Under the pieces are notes generated by a model. It was not told the origin of the DNA. It did not search any database and saw nothing but the letters and a program-made list of their open reading frames with translations. From NCBI RefSeq assembly GCF_000688015.1, contig NZ_JIAD01000001.1, positions 1,116,001-1,180,000 on the forward strand: 64,000 nt of DNA, given 5' to 3'. Numbering within the stretch: position 1 is the first letter of the stretch; each line of letters starts with the position of its first letter. Positions 45,218-54,291 of the stretch are shown one piece after another. This DNA comes from Eubacterium sp. AB3007. GTDB lineage: Bacteria; Bacillota; Clostridia; Peptostreptococcales; Anaerovoracaceae. Both the position numbers and the translations under genes were made by a program.

Positions 45218-46849
45218 ATGGGTAAAAAGATACCTCTATGGCAAGCATACGTGGTGTTTCTCGTAACCATCATCGTACTTATGTATTGCCTGGGCATCCT
45301 CGGAATGCTTTTGGGGGATGCGTTCGCCTGTGACTATGGCGAAGTACACATCGCACTTTTAACGTCAGCGACATTCGCTGCAATTGTAGCCGCGGCTAAC
45401 GGCTACAAATGGTCATTCCTCGAGGCCGGCATGCTGGCCTCCATCAACCGTTCCATGCAGGCTATGCTGATCCTGGCAGAAGTCGGTCTGATGATCGGCG
45501 CCTGGGTCGCTGCCGGTGTGGTCCCGGCTATGATCTACTACGGACTGCTCATCCTGAAGCCGTCCATCTTCCTGTTTGCTGCCTGCCTGCTGTGCTGCAT
45601 CGTAGCACTGGCTACCGGTTCTTCCTGGACCACCGCAGGCACCATCGGCGTTGCGCTGATCGGTGTTGCTACCGGTCTGGGCATCCCGACCGGTATGGCA
45701 GCAGGCGCAGTCGTATCCGGCGCTTACTTCGGTGACAAGATGTCCCCGCTGTCGGATACCACCAACCTAGCTCCTGCTATGGCAGGAGCCACCCTGTTCG
45801 ACCATATCAGCCACATGATCTACACTGTTACTCCATCTCTGCTCATCGCGCTGATCCTGTACCTGATCCTGGGATTCAAGAACATAAGCGGATCCGGCAC
45901 CATGGATATCGTTGAGCCGATGAGAGCAGCTTGCCAGATCAACTTCAACATCAATCTGTTCATGCTGATCCCACCGATCCTGGTTATCCTGATCGTCGCC
46001 CTGAAGATCCCTGCGATCCCGGGCTTGACAGCAGGCATCATCGCCGGATTGATCATCGGATCCATCTTCAACGGAGTAACTCTGGCAGAGTGGCCGGGAA
46101 TCATGCACTATGGATATGAGGTTCCGTCCTACACTGACACCTTCACCAACTGGGAGACCACCAACGCAGATGCCATCGCATCCATCAATCCGGATGCGGG
46201 CGGTTTGATGGATCTGTCCAACGACGAGTTTGCAGCCCTGCAGGCAGCTACTACCGTACCTCCTGAGATTGCCGGTGAGTACAACGTAGAGCAGCTGCTG
46301 GACGGCAGAGGCGGTATGGACGGCATGATGTGGACCATCAACCTGATCCTCTGCGCTATGTGCTTCGGCGGTATCATGGACGCTTCCGGAATGCTGGGCG
46401 CGATCGCACAGTCCTTCCTGAAGGTGGCCAAGGGCCGCGGCGGACTGGTTACCGCAACCGTATTCTCCTGCATCCTGATGAACGTCATCGCAGGAGACCA
46501 GTACCTGGCTATCGTACTTCCGGGAAGAATGTACAAGACCACTTACGAGGATATGAAGCTTGCTCCGCGTAACCTGTCCAGATGTCTGGAGGACTCCGGA
46601 ACGATCACATCCTCCCTCGTACCATGGAACACCTGCGGTGCTACCATGCAGAAGTTCCTGGGCGTCCCGACATGGGGCAAGGGCGGATATGGTTACTTCG
46701 CTTTCCTGAACCTCATCAATCCTCTGGTATCCATCTTCTACGGATTCACCGGTATCACCATGATGAAGATGACCGACGAAGAATACGAGCACATCCTGAG
46801 AGAAAGAGAGAGAGAGAAGGAAGAGGCTCTGGGAGAACTGGATGCATAA
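45218..46849 (+). CDS. nhaC: NhaC-family Na+/H+ antiporter
   Basis: A 543-residue membrane protein with about 11-12 segments. GTIGVALIGVATGLGIPTGMAAGAVVSGAYFGDKMSPLSDTTNLAP is the NhaC signature region, and a second one lies in LEDSGTITSSLVPWNTCGATM. An extracytoplasmic loop of about 80 residues (SYTDTFTNWETT...) splits the halves. It exchanges sodium for protons; some NhaC-type proteins instead exchange organic acids or arginine/ornithine, so the substrate is not certain. ATG 45218 follows TTAGGAGG; the frame extends to 45158 without a better start. The C-terminus is a charged helix. Confidence 0.88.
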   Translation: MGKKIPLWQAYVVFLVTIIVLMYCLGILGMLLGDAFACDYGEVHIALLTSATFAAIVAAANGYKWSFLEAGMLASINRSMQAMLILAEVGLMIGAWVAAGVVPAMIYYGLLILKPSIFLFAACLLCCIVALATGSSWTTAGTIGVALIGVATGLGIPTGMAAGAVVSGAYFGDKMSPLSDTTNLAPAMAGATLFDHISHMIYTVTPSLLIALILYLILGFKNISGSGTMDIVEPMRAACQINFNINLFMLIPPILVILIVALKIPAIPGLTAGIIAGLIIGSIFNGVTLAEWPGIMHYGYEVPSYTDTFTNWETTNADAIASINPDAGGLMDLSNDEFAALQAATTVPPEIAGEYNVEQLLDGRGGMDGMMWTINLILCAMCFGGIMDASGMLGAIAQSFLKVAKGRGGLVTATVFSCILMNVIAGDQYLAIVLPGRMYKTTYEDMKLAPRNLSRCLEDSGTITSSLVPWNTCGATMQKFLGVPTWGKGGYGYFAFLNLINPLVSIFYGFTGITMMKMTDEEYEHILREREREKEEALGELDA

Positions 46850-46895
46850 TCCAACCTACCCAAATACTCTTCACCAAGAATAAAATCCATGCTAA

Positions 46896-46923
46896 AAGAG
46901 GCGGCCACAATCGGCCGCCTTTT
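46896..46923 (+). terminator. Terminator of nhaC
   Basis: AGGCGGCC / GGCCGCCT stem with a six-base loop and TTTT after it, 47 bases beyond the stop codon. It can also serve the convergent U32 gene. Confidence 0.82.
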
Positions 46924-46958
46924 GCATATCTTGCTTACGCTTACCAACTCTGATCAAT

Positions 46959-49127
46959 TCATATTCCATATACCCTTCGCACACCGCTTCGGTACAGGTT
47001 TCCGCGCACGACAGCACACTCGCCCTCTTCGGGTACCAGCAACGTCTGGTCTGAATCCGGCCTCCGAAGGATACGAAGTGCCTCGTGTCTTTTCGCCAGA
47101 AGCCGTTCGCCATCCGGCGTATGCTGCAGTGTCATAAGTGGGACTTTCCCCGCTTCTCGGAAATCTACAGCTTCCAGACTGTCCACACAATGCTCCACCC
47201 CCAGGGAGGCCAGCGCCGCTTCTGCCTGACTATTGTACACGTTCAATCCGAAGTCGCCGTAAACCGGCACCCCAGCTTCGCGAAAGGGTGCGATCCACGA
47301 GAGATTCCCCACATAGACGCCTGTCTCCCGGCATGCTTCCACCACCTGATCAAAGTGTTCTTCCAACCAGTTCGATTCTTCTCCTCTGGTCACATTGGAT
47401 ATCCACGGGATTACTGTTTTCCCCTCACAAAGCTGGACATCCTTCTCCACGAAATACTTCACCGGCACCACCAGAACTTCCTTTTGGTCTTGCTTTCTGT
47501 ACAAATCCTCGGGATCCGTTGTCCTCTCAACGTCTGGCAACTCCCAGAGATATCGCTCCGTAATCTGCCCTTCTCTTCTGGTTTCCATAGGCTGGTACCA
47601 ACAGGTTGGTTTCAGCCGTCTCACTCGCAGCGCATCCTCCAGCACAGCCATTCCCTGCCTGCGCAGAGCATTCATCTCCGCCACGCGCAGACCTCCCAGA
47701 AAACGCCCTCGTATATCAACTTTGGTCACCGTAAACGCCGTTGCGCCGGTTTTTCGAAGGGCAGCAGCCAGCCGTTCCTCGTCCAGTTCCATATCACCGT
47801 GAAGAGCAGCAGGTACCTGAACCGTGCGCCCGCTCTCATGCTTCAGTACCAGTTCCAGATTCTCTCCCTTCCCGATCACACGGGCAGACACCCTGGTACG
47901 GCAGGCGGTAGGCTTTGTGCTATCGCCACTCAGCGAAAACCCTTGAAAAGTTCGTCGCACCGACACGAGCTGTGACTTGGAGAAGAGGCGATAGACCTTG
48001 TCCCCCGGATGTACCTCCCCATCGATGTCTCCGATCCGCCAGAGCGGCCCGCGTTTCTCCAGCCAGGTCACAAAGCAGCCTTCCACCGATCGCCCGCGGA
48101 TCTCGATACTGTCCCCCTTCGCAAGGGGCTTGGACAAAGCCATGTCGACCAATGCCGTTCCCTTAATGCGGGCCTTCACCGTGCCGACGAAGATCCCCTG
48201 GTGCTTCGGGATATCTCCGGCCATGAGTTCCATCCCATCATTCCCTCGCAGATACCCATCCGTGAAGCCGCCCCGGTTGAATATCTGGGCCAACGCTTCT
48301 CTATCCTCTTCAGAAACGCGACAGTGACCGCTTCTATAGTAGTTGTCAATATACTTTCGGTAGATTGCCACTACTGTGCCAACATACTCAGGAGATTTCA
48401 TGCGCCCTTCGATCTTCAACGAGCGGACACCGGCTTCGATCAACTCCCCCAGGTGGTCGATCAGACACTGATCCTTGGGACTCAGCGGATAGCGCACATT
48501 CCCCTGGCCTCCTACCGTCTCATAAGGAAGGCGACAGGGCTGAGCGCAGGCACCGCGGTTACCGCTCCGGCCACCGAAAAAACGGCTAAGTTGACACTGG
48601 CCAGAATAGCATACACAAAGCGCGCCGTGACAAAAGACTTCGATCTCTACGTCTGTTCCCTTACAAATCTGTCGAATCTCAGTCAGGGACAGCTCCCTCG
48701 CCAGCACGACCCGAGAAAACCCTAACCGGACAGCCGCCTCGACTCCACGCAGATCGTAAGTCGTCCCTTGCGTAGAAAAATGAAGCGGCAGATCTGGCAT
48801 GAACTGATGAATGAGTTTCGCCAGCCCCAGATCCTGAATGATCAGCGCATCCACCCCTGCTGCGTACAGAAAAGCCGCGTACTTAAGCGCCTCCGGGAGC
48901 TCTTCCTCCCGGAGAAGCGTATTCAGTGTCACATGGACCGCGACCCCATGCTGATGGGCGTAGTCAATGGCTTGCTGCATAGTCTCGTCGTCAAAATTCC
49001 CGGCGTTCATCCTGGCATTGAACAGTCGTCCCCCCAGGTACACCGCATCCGCACCGTTTTCCACGGCAGCGATCAATTGCGTTACGCCGCCGGCTGGTGC
49101 CAGCAGCTCGATCCTTTGTTTACTCAT
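46959..49127 (-). CDS. U32 family protein with DUF3656-type extension
   Basis: A 722-residue protein. The first 330 residues are a U32 domain (IELLAPAGGVTQLIAAVENGADAVYLG; FCHGALCVCYSGQCQLSRFFGGRSGNRGACAQPCRLPY, with the cysteines thought to bind an iron-sulfur cluster). DUF3656-like and further U32 segments follow. Despite the name 'collagenase', studied relatives hydroxylate RNA: RlhA modifies 23S C2501 and TrhP modifies tRNA. I infer an RNA-hydroxylation role from family. ATG 49127 is the conserved start; it has no ribosome binding site and a TATAAT six bases upstream. An in-frame ATG at 49196 is the alternative. Confidence 0.85.
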   Translation of the reverse strand: MSKQRIELLAPAGGVTQLIAAVENGADAVYLGGRLFNARMNAGNFDDETMQQAIDYAHQHGVAVHVTLNTLLREEELPEALKYAAFLYAAGVDALIIQDLGLAKLIHQFMPDLPLHFSTQGTTYDLRGVEAAVRLGFSRVVLARELSLTEIRQICKGTDVEIEVFCHGALCVCYSGQCQLSRFFGGRSGNRGACAQPCRLPYETVGGQGNVRYPLSPKDQCLIDHLGELIEAGVRSLKIEGRMKSPEYVGTVVAIYRKYIDNYYRSGHCRVSEEDREALAQIFNRGGFTDGYLRGNDGMELMAGDIPKHQGIFVGTVKARIKGTALVDMALSKPLAKGDSIEIRGRSVEGCFVTWLEKRGPLWRIGDIDGEVHPGDKVYRLFSKSQLVSVRRTFQGFSLSGDSTKPTACRTRVSARVIGKGENLELVLKHESGRTVQVPAALHGDMELDEERLAAALRKTGATAFTVTKVDIRGRFLGGLRVAEMNALRRQGMAVLEDALRVRRLKPTCWYQPMETRREGQITERYLWELPDVERTTDPEDLYRKQDQKEVLVVPVKYFVEKDVQLCEGKTVIPWISNVTRGEESNWLEEHFDQVVEACRETGVYVGNLSWIAPFREAGVPVYGDFGLNVYNSQAEAALASLGVEHCVDSLEAVDFREAGKVPLMTLQHTPDGERLLAKRHEALRILRRPDSDQTLLVPEEGECAVVRGNLYRSGVRRVYGI

Positions 49128-49133
49128 GGTCTT

Positions 49134-49163
49134 ATTATATAACGGCCTTGCAGGATGCGTCAA
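49134..49163 (-). promoter_or_regulatory. Promoter of the U32 gene, leaderless geometry
   Basis: TTGACG, an 18-base spacer and TATAAT on the minus strand, then AAGACC and the ATG. The mRNA would begin at about the start codon. A second, extended -10 element (TGGTATAAT at 49229-49237) could drive a longer transcript. Confidence 0.55.
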
Positions 49164-49276
49164 CGCCAACGCTCCGCTCATTGTACTTTTATTCATACAA
49201 TGTATAAAAAATGTGTGTTTTGTATCAAATTATACCATTATTTTTGAGAATATTTGGATTTTATCACAAAATCCCC

Positions 49277-49330
49277 TTGCCTCTTGCTTATTTATGTGAT
49301 ATAGTAGTTATGCACTTTAATATTTATTAA
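49277..49330 (+). promoter_or_regulatory. argG promoter and possible arginine-box
   Basis: TTGCCT, a 17-base spacer and TATAGT (49300-49305). Just after the expected start is TTAATATTTATTAA (49317-49330), a palindrome around a TT centre that resembles an AhrC/ArgR half-box pair. The promoter is fair; the operator is weak and only suggestive. Confidence 0.45.
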
Positions 49331-49366
49331 TTTTTAGATTTTTTTATTCAGAAAGGAAGTCTGACC

Positions 49367-50587
49367 ATGTCAAAAGAAAAGGTGATCCTTGCTTATTCCG
49401 GTGGACTCGATACCTCCGTCATCCTGAAATGGCTGATCAACGAGTATGACTATGAAGTTATCGCAGCCTGCTGCGATGCCGGACAGAGAGAAGACTTCGA
49501 TGCCGTAGAGAAGAAAGCGATCGCTACCGGCGCATCGAAGGCCGTTACGATCGATATCAGAGAAGAATTCATCACAGATTATATCTACCCGACTCTGAAA
49601 GCAGGCGCCATCTACGAGGGAGACTACCTATTGGGCACCTCCATGGCAAGACCTCTGATGGCTCAGAAACTGGTGGAGCTGGCGCATGCGGAGGGTGCCT
49701 CTGCCCTGTGTCACGGTTGCACCGGCAAGGGAAATGACCAGGTTCGGTTTGAGACGTCCGCACATGCCATCGATCCTTCTCTGAAGATCATCGCCCCCTG
49801 GCGGTTCTGGGACTTCCAGTCCAGAGAGGATCTGATCGAGTACGCCTCCGCAAATGGCATTCCCATCGAACAGACCACCGAGAAGATCTACTCCAGGGAT
49901 GAAAACATCTGGCATATCAGCCATGAAGGCGGGGAGCTTGAGGACCCCTGGAATCTCCACAAGGATACCATCCATGTTCTGTCCTGCACACCGGAGGAAG
50001 CGCCGGATGTGCCGACGTTCGTGGATATCACCTTCGAGAAAGGTGTGCCTGTCGCCATTGATGATCAGGCGATGGATCCCATCGCCCTCCTCACCAGGCT
50101 CAACGAGCTGGGCAGCCAGAACGGTGTCGGGACCATCGACATTATCGAGAACCGGCTGGTAGGGATGAAATCCAGAGGGGTCTATGAGACGCCGGGCGGC
50201 ACCATCTTGTTTGCTGCCCATAGAGATCTAGAGAAACTGATTCTGGACCGAGACACCATGCAATACAAGTCCATCGTGGCCCAGAAGTTCGCCCAGCTCT
50301 GCTATGACGGACTCTGGTATACGCCTCTCCGTGAGGCTATCTCCGCTTTCGTGGATGTTACCCAGGAGAAGGTGACCGGCAAGGTGAAAATGAAACTCTA
50401 CAAGGGCACTGCATGGCCTGTGGCCAGTCAGTCCCCCTACTCGCTCTACAACGAAGAGTTCGCCACTTTCAGTGCAGATGATGTCTATGATCAGAGCGAT
50501 GCGGAAGGATTCATCAACCTCTTCTCCCTGCCCCTGAAAATCCGGGCACTGCAGAAAGGGTGTGTCAAAGGGGACGGTTCTTTTTGA
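49367..50587 (+). CDS. argG: Argininosuccinate synthase with repeat-encoded tail
   Basis: A 406-residue ligase forming argininosuccinate from citrulline and aspartate with ATP. The PP-loop YSGGLDTSVILKWL is at residues 10-23, HGCTGKGNDQVRFE near 120 and the SSREDLI-like SREDLIEYA near 164. It lies alone; no argH follows, so either argH is elsewhere or argininosuccinate is not used for arginine here. The last codons (CVKGDGSF) and the stop come from a dispersed repeat beginning at 50560. The native end, just after PLKIRALQ, is thus extended. Ribosome binding site AGAAAGGAAG. Confidence 0.95.
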   Translation: MSKEKVILAYSGGLDTSVILKWLINEYDYEVIAACCDAGQREDFDAVEKKAIATGASKAVTIDIREEFITDYIYPTLKAGAIYEGDYLLGTSMARPLMAQKLVELAHAEGASALCHGCTGKGNDQVRFETSAHAIDPSLKIIAPWRFWDFQSREDLIEYASANGIPIEQTTEKIYSRDENIWHISHEGGELEDPWNLHKDTIHVLSCTPEEAPDVPTFVDITFEKGVPVAIDDQAMDPIALLTRLNELGSQNGVGTIDIIENRLVGMKSRGVYETPGGTILFAAHRDLEKLILDRDTMQYKSIVAQKFAQLCYDGLWYTPLREAISAFVDVTQEKVTGKVKMKLYKGTAWPVASQSPYSLYNEEFATFSADDVYDQSDAEGFINLFSLPLKIRALQKGCVKGDGSF

Positions 50588-50693
50588 CACACTTCTATAA
50601 TACGTAAAAAATGCACAAGAGGGGGCGCATCCCCCTCTTGTGCATTTTCTCCTCACGAAAGTGTGTCAAAAAGAACCGTCCCCTCTGACACAC
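50560..50693. repeat. Dispersed GGGGACGG repeat pair enclosing a terminator (locus 5)
   Basis: Arm 1 (50560-50592) and an inverted arm 2 (50661-50693, one mismatch) face each other across 68 bases that contain a perfect bidirectional terminator. The 3' ends of two convergent genes lie inside the arms: argG stops in arm 1 and the acyl-CoA ligase in arm 2. Extra partial units (CTCTGACAC) flank arm 2. Confidence 0.95.
50608..50648. terminator. Bidirectional terminator between argG and the acyl-CoA ligase gene
   Basis: An 18-base-pair perfect stem from AAAATGCACAAGAGGGGG to its complement with a five-base loop, A-tract on the left and T-tract on the right. It stops both convergent transcripts. 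Confidence 0.93.
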
Positions 50694-52513
50694 CCTCTGA
50701 CACGCTCGTCAACATACATATTGTCCTGTCGTTTGATCTTCCTCGTGGTGGTCCGGACAAAGTCTTCTTTCCTTACGAACACCTTACGAATCCGCTTGTA
50801 GACAGCCAACTCCTGGTTTTTCTCCTTGATCAGCTCCGTCATAAAATCGCCAAGTTCTTCTTCCGATAGTTCTCTTTCGAACTTCTCCCGGAGTTCTTCC
50901 TTCTGGGGAAGAATCTGGATGCCCACCAGTTCCTCTCCGTTGTCGTTATAAGGAAAGACCATACAGTCTTCCACAAAGGGACTGGCACCGATCACTTCCT
51001 CGACCTCTTCCGGATACACGTTCTCGCCTGTCTTGGTGACGATCACGTTCTTGCAGCGCCCCGTCAGGAAGAGCCATCCGTCTTTCATGTAGCCCAGATC
51101 GCCGGTATGCAGCCAACCATCCTGGTCGATGACCTCCGCTGTCTCCTCCGGCATTTTATAATAGCCCATCGTTACGTTCGGTCCGCGGAACAACACCTCG
51201 CCGATGCCATCCTCATCCTTGTTGATGATCCGAAGTTCACCTGTATGCACCGGCACACCCACAGATCCCGCTTTCTGATAGCGTTCTTTTGGGGCGCTCA
51301 TAGGCGTGCCCGAGATCAACGGAGTGCACTCCGTCATGCCGTAGCCCTGCAGGACGATGATGCCGAAATCCTCAAAAGCCCGGTTGATCTCAGGTGACAG
51401 CGCTGCCGCCCCGGTAATAACGATCCGAAGGTTTCCTCCCAGCTCATCGATGATCTGATGGAAAATCCGGCGGCTCACATTGATCCCCATGCGCCGCAAC
51501 CTGCGGTTCAGCCTCATGATCCGTCCAAACATCTTCTCCTTGCCACCCTTGGCCACGCTCTTCTGGATACGCCCGTAGATCATCTCCAGCACCCTGGGCA
51601 CCACGATGATCACCGTGTTATGCACCTCCTGCATATTCTTGGAGATGTACTTGAAGCCTTCGCAGAACGCTGTACTGGCCCCTCGATAGAGCACCAGCAG
51701 CATCCCCAGCGTACACTCATAGGTGTGATGGATAGGCAGCAGCGACAAAGTCTTATCCTCCGGAGTGATATAAGCGATCCGGCACACATCCATGATATTC
51801 ATCGTAATGTTCCGGTGACAAAGCATGACTCCCTTTGGATTTCCTGTGGTTCCAGAGGTAAACAGGATCGCCGCCAGCGCGTCCGGATCGATCACAGTAT
51901 CCACGTAATCCCTACGGCCCTCCGCCAGCAGCACCTCTCCTTCTGCCAAAAGCTCCCGCCAGGCCCATACCTGCACCGGTGGTTCACCTTCTTCCCGAAG
52001 CATATCCCGGTATTTTCCGATGTCATCGACTCCCGAGACCGGCTTCTGATCAACCTCCGCCCGGTCGCCGTAAAACTCCATGACCACCGCTTGCTTCACC
52101 GCCGGCAGACCCCGCAGCTTGCGAAACTCTTCCTTGGTACAAAAGATGGTATCACATTCCGCCGTTTCCATAAGGTTTCCCACCTCTGGTCCGGTCAGTT
52201 CCTTGTCAATTGGCACGACCACCCCTATGCCGTTTATCACCGCCAGATAGGTGGCGATCCACTCGTAGCAGTTCTGTCCCATGACCGCGACCGGCTTGCC
52301 GGCAAGGCCCATTGCCGATAGCTTTGTGCCCAGCGCGTTCACGTCATGCTGCAGCAGTGCGTAGCTGATGGGCCGATATGCTGCCCCGCGCTTTTCCTTC
52401 ACCCAGAAGGCAGGACGATCCGCGTAGAGCTCTACGCTTCCTGCCAGCATGTCCTTCAGAGTGACCATCTCCCTGATATCAGTATACCAATAGTGATCGT
52501 ATTGCTGTGCCAT
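50666..52513 (-). CDS. AMP-dependent acyl-CoA ligase (copy 1) with repeat-encoded tail
   Basis: A 615-residue ligase of the long-chain acyl-CoA synthetase type that activates a carboxylic acid through an acyl-AMP. AILFTSGTTGNPKGVMLCHRN is the ATP motif, GYGMTECTPLISG the adenylation motif, and HTGDLGYMKDGWLFLTGRCKNVIVTKTGENVYPEEVEE the hinge region. The conserved C-terminal lysine region is about RTTTRKIKRQDN. The last residues (RVRGCVRGDGSF) come from a dispersed repeat. A paralogue lies at the right edge of the window. AAGGAGAG precedes the ATG. Confidence 0.9.
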   Translation of the reverse strand: MAQQYDHYWYTDIREMVTLKDMLAGSVELYADRPAFWVKEKRGAAYRPISYALLQHDVNALGTKLSAMGLAGKPVAVMGQNCYEWIATYLAVINGIGVVVPIDKELTGPEVGNLMETAECDTIFCTKEEFRKLRGLPAVKQAVVMEFYGDRAEVDQKPVSGVDDIGKYRDMLREEGEPPVQVWAWRELLAEGEVLLAEGRRDYVDTVIDPDALAAILFTSGTTGNPKGVMLCHRNITMNIMDVCRIAYITPEDKTLSLLPIHHTYECTLGMLLVLYRGASTAFCEGFKYISKNMQEVHNTVIIVVPRVLEMIYGRIQKSVAKGGKEKMFGRIMRLNRRLRRMGINVSRRIFHQIIDELGGNLRIVITGAAALSPEINRAFEDFGIIVLQGYGMTECTPLISGTPMSAPKERYQKAGSVGVPVHTGELRIINKDEDGIGEVLFRGPNVTMGYYKMPEETAEVIDQDGWLHTGDLGYMKDGWLFLTGRCKNVIVTKTGENVYPEEVEEVIGASPFVEDCMVFPYNDNGEELVGIQILPQKEELREKFERELSEEELGDFMTELIKEKNQELAVYKRIRKVFVRKEDFVRTTTRKIKRQDNMYVDERVRGCVRGDGSF

Positions 52514-52528
52514 GTTCTCTCCTTCTCT

Positions 52529-52753
52529 TCAGTCTATATCGTCTTCAAACGGATCTTCTTCGATCTGCGAAAGCCGGCGCCCCTTCTCGTCATACTGATC
52601 AGCCTTTTGCTTTGCCGTCTTTTGAATGCTCTCCTCGTACCCTGTAAGCGCCGCAAAGGGAGCGAACTGCGCCGCTCGATTTTCAATGGACATCGGCTTG
52701 TGCTTTCGGGAAACAGGTCTGTCTCTGTAGATCAGGTCATCATACTCTGTCAT
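52529..52753 (-). CDS. YolD-like small partner of the Y-family polymerase
   Basis: A 74-residue protein with the conserved RAAQFAPFAALTGYEE motif, common in small genes beside UmuC/DinB-type polymerases in Firmicutes. It overlaps the polymerase stop codon by four bases, so they are co-translated. It may replace UmuD as polymerase accessory factor, but this is inferred from context. The C-terminus is acidic. Confidence 0.75.
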   Translation of the reverse strand: MTEYDDLIYRDRPVSRKHKPMSIENRAAQFAPFAALTGYEESIQKTAKQKADQYDEKGRRLSQIEEDPFEDDID

Positions 52754-54291
52754 GCCTTGTGCCCTCCGATGGTCTTGTTCCGTTCTATGGTAGTGGCGCC
52801 ATCCTCCAGGTTGGTCCCCTTCAGGATGGCGTTCTTGCCGAATTTCTGTTGGATATCCAGAATCGCCTTCTGAACGTGGCGCTCCTGTTTCCTGCCTTCT
52901 GCCGCCTCCTTCTCTGCCCTCTCCCTGGCTGCGTAATCCGTAAAGAAATCCAGCTGTTCACCAGTCAGATCCGGTTCTGTTGCAGCAGGTGGCTCCGGCT
53001 GCACGTGGTTTGCCGTGATGTAGATACGGCGCACCAGAAGTGCCGGGTTCACGATGCGGTCAAACAGCGCCACAGCGCCCTCAACGATTTCTTTGGTAGA
53101 AGATGTCAGGCGTGGGAAGTTCGTCGTTCCATGGGCGTGTTTCGGCGTTTTACGGCCATAATAGTCTGTGGTCACAGGTCCATGGTAGCTGGCAGTGATC
53201 GCTGGATCCTTCAGGTTCTCGATGTCGTACATCACTGTCAGCACGATCTGATCTGTGACGAGCCCCTTTCTCACCAGATCCAGCACCAGCAGATCGATCA
53301 TCTCCCTGAGAACGATCCTGGCGCTATGGACCTCGTAGGGATGGGCGAGGACCTGCCCGGAACCAAGACTGTTTGAGGCTGGCCGATAGGCTTTCACATC
53401 AGCGATGGTACAGGGCTCGTATCCCCATGCGTGATCGATGAGCAGCTCCGCATTCACACCGAACAGCCGGTACAGAAGATCCTCGTTGTAGAACTCTTCC
53501 GGCCGACCCACCGAGCAGCGAGCCACGTCCCCCATGGTGTAAATGCCCACCGCGGCCAGTCGTCTGGCATACCCCCGGCCGATACGCCAGAAATCCGTGA
53601 TAGGCCGATGGCTCCAGAGCTGCTGCCGGTAGCTGATCTCATCCAATTCCGCCATGCGCAGGCCATCCTCGTCTGCCGGCTGATGCTTGGCATAGATATC
53701 CATGGCGATCTTGGCCAGATACAGGTTAGATCCGATCCCTACCGTAGCCGTGATCCCGGTTTCTGCCAGAACCTCGCCTACCATCCTCCGGGCCAGCTCC
53801 CGTGCAGTACATCCATAGGTCTTCAGGTAATCCGTTACGTCCATGAACACCTCATCGATGGAATACACATGGATGTCCTCCGGCGCCACGAACCGCAGAT
53901 AGATATCGTAGATCTTGTTGCTGAACTCCATGTACAAAGCCATCCTGGGCGGCGCAGCGATGTAGCTGAGTTTCCTGGAAGGGTCCGCTCGCAGCTCATC
54001 GTCATCATAAGACTCCCCGCTGAAGGGCTTCCCTCCATTCTCAGCCTGCCGGACGGCGTTGATCTCCTTCACACGCTGGACCACCTCGAAAAGCCGGGCC
54101 CTTCCGGAGATATTCCATGCCTTCAGCGACGGAGACACCGCCAGGCAGATGGTCTTCTCTGTCCTGCTGGCATCCGCCACCACCAGATTGGTCTTCAACG
54201 GATCCAGCCCTCTCTCCCTGCACTCCACCGAGGCATAAAAAGATTTCAGGTCGATGGCAACGTAGACCCTCTTCTTCTTTCTCTCCACCAT
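52750..54291 (-). CDS. Y-family DNA polymerase (UmuC/DinB-like)
   Basis: A 513-residue translesion polymerase. YVAIDLKSFYASVECRERG is motif I, YSIDEVFMDVT contains the catalytic Asp-Glu pair, and GIGSNLYLAKIAMDIYAKH follows. A little-finger region begins near 330, and a C-terminal tail (RAEKEAAEGRKQERHVQKAILDIQQKFGKNAIL) resembles UmuC-type beta-clamp-binding ends. It copies past damaged bases with low fidelity. The preceding thioesterase gene shares one base with its start. I see no clear SOS box upstream of the unit. Confidence 0.9.
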   Translation of the reverse strand: MVERKKKRVYVAIDLKSFYASVECRERGLDPLKTNLVVADASRTEKTICLAVSPSLKAWNISGRARLFEVVQRVKEINAVRQAENGGKPFSGESYDDDELRADPSRKLSYIAAPPRMALYMEFSNKIYDIYLRFVAPEDIHVYSIDEVFMDVTDYLKTYGCTARELARRMVGEVLAETGITATVGIGSNLYLAKIAMDIYAKHQPADEDGLRMAELDEISYRQQLWSHRPITDFWRIGRGYARRLAAVGIYTMGDVARCSVGRPEEFYNEDLLYRLFGVNAELLIDHAWGYEPCTIADVKAYRPASNSLGSGQVLAHPYEVHSARIVLREMIDLLVLDLVRKGLVTDQIVLTVMYDIENLKDPAITASYHGPVTTDYYGRKTPKHAHGTTNFPRLTSSTKEIVEGAVALFDRIVNPALLVRRIYITANHVQPEPPAATEPDLTGEQLDFFTDYAARERAEKEAAEGRKQERHVQKAILDIQQKFGKNAILKGTNLEDGATTIERNKTIGGHKA

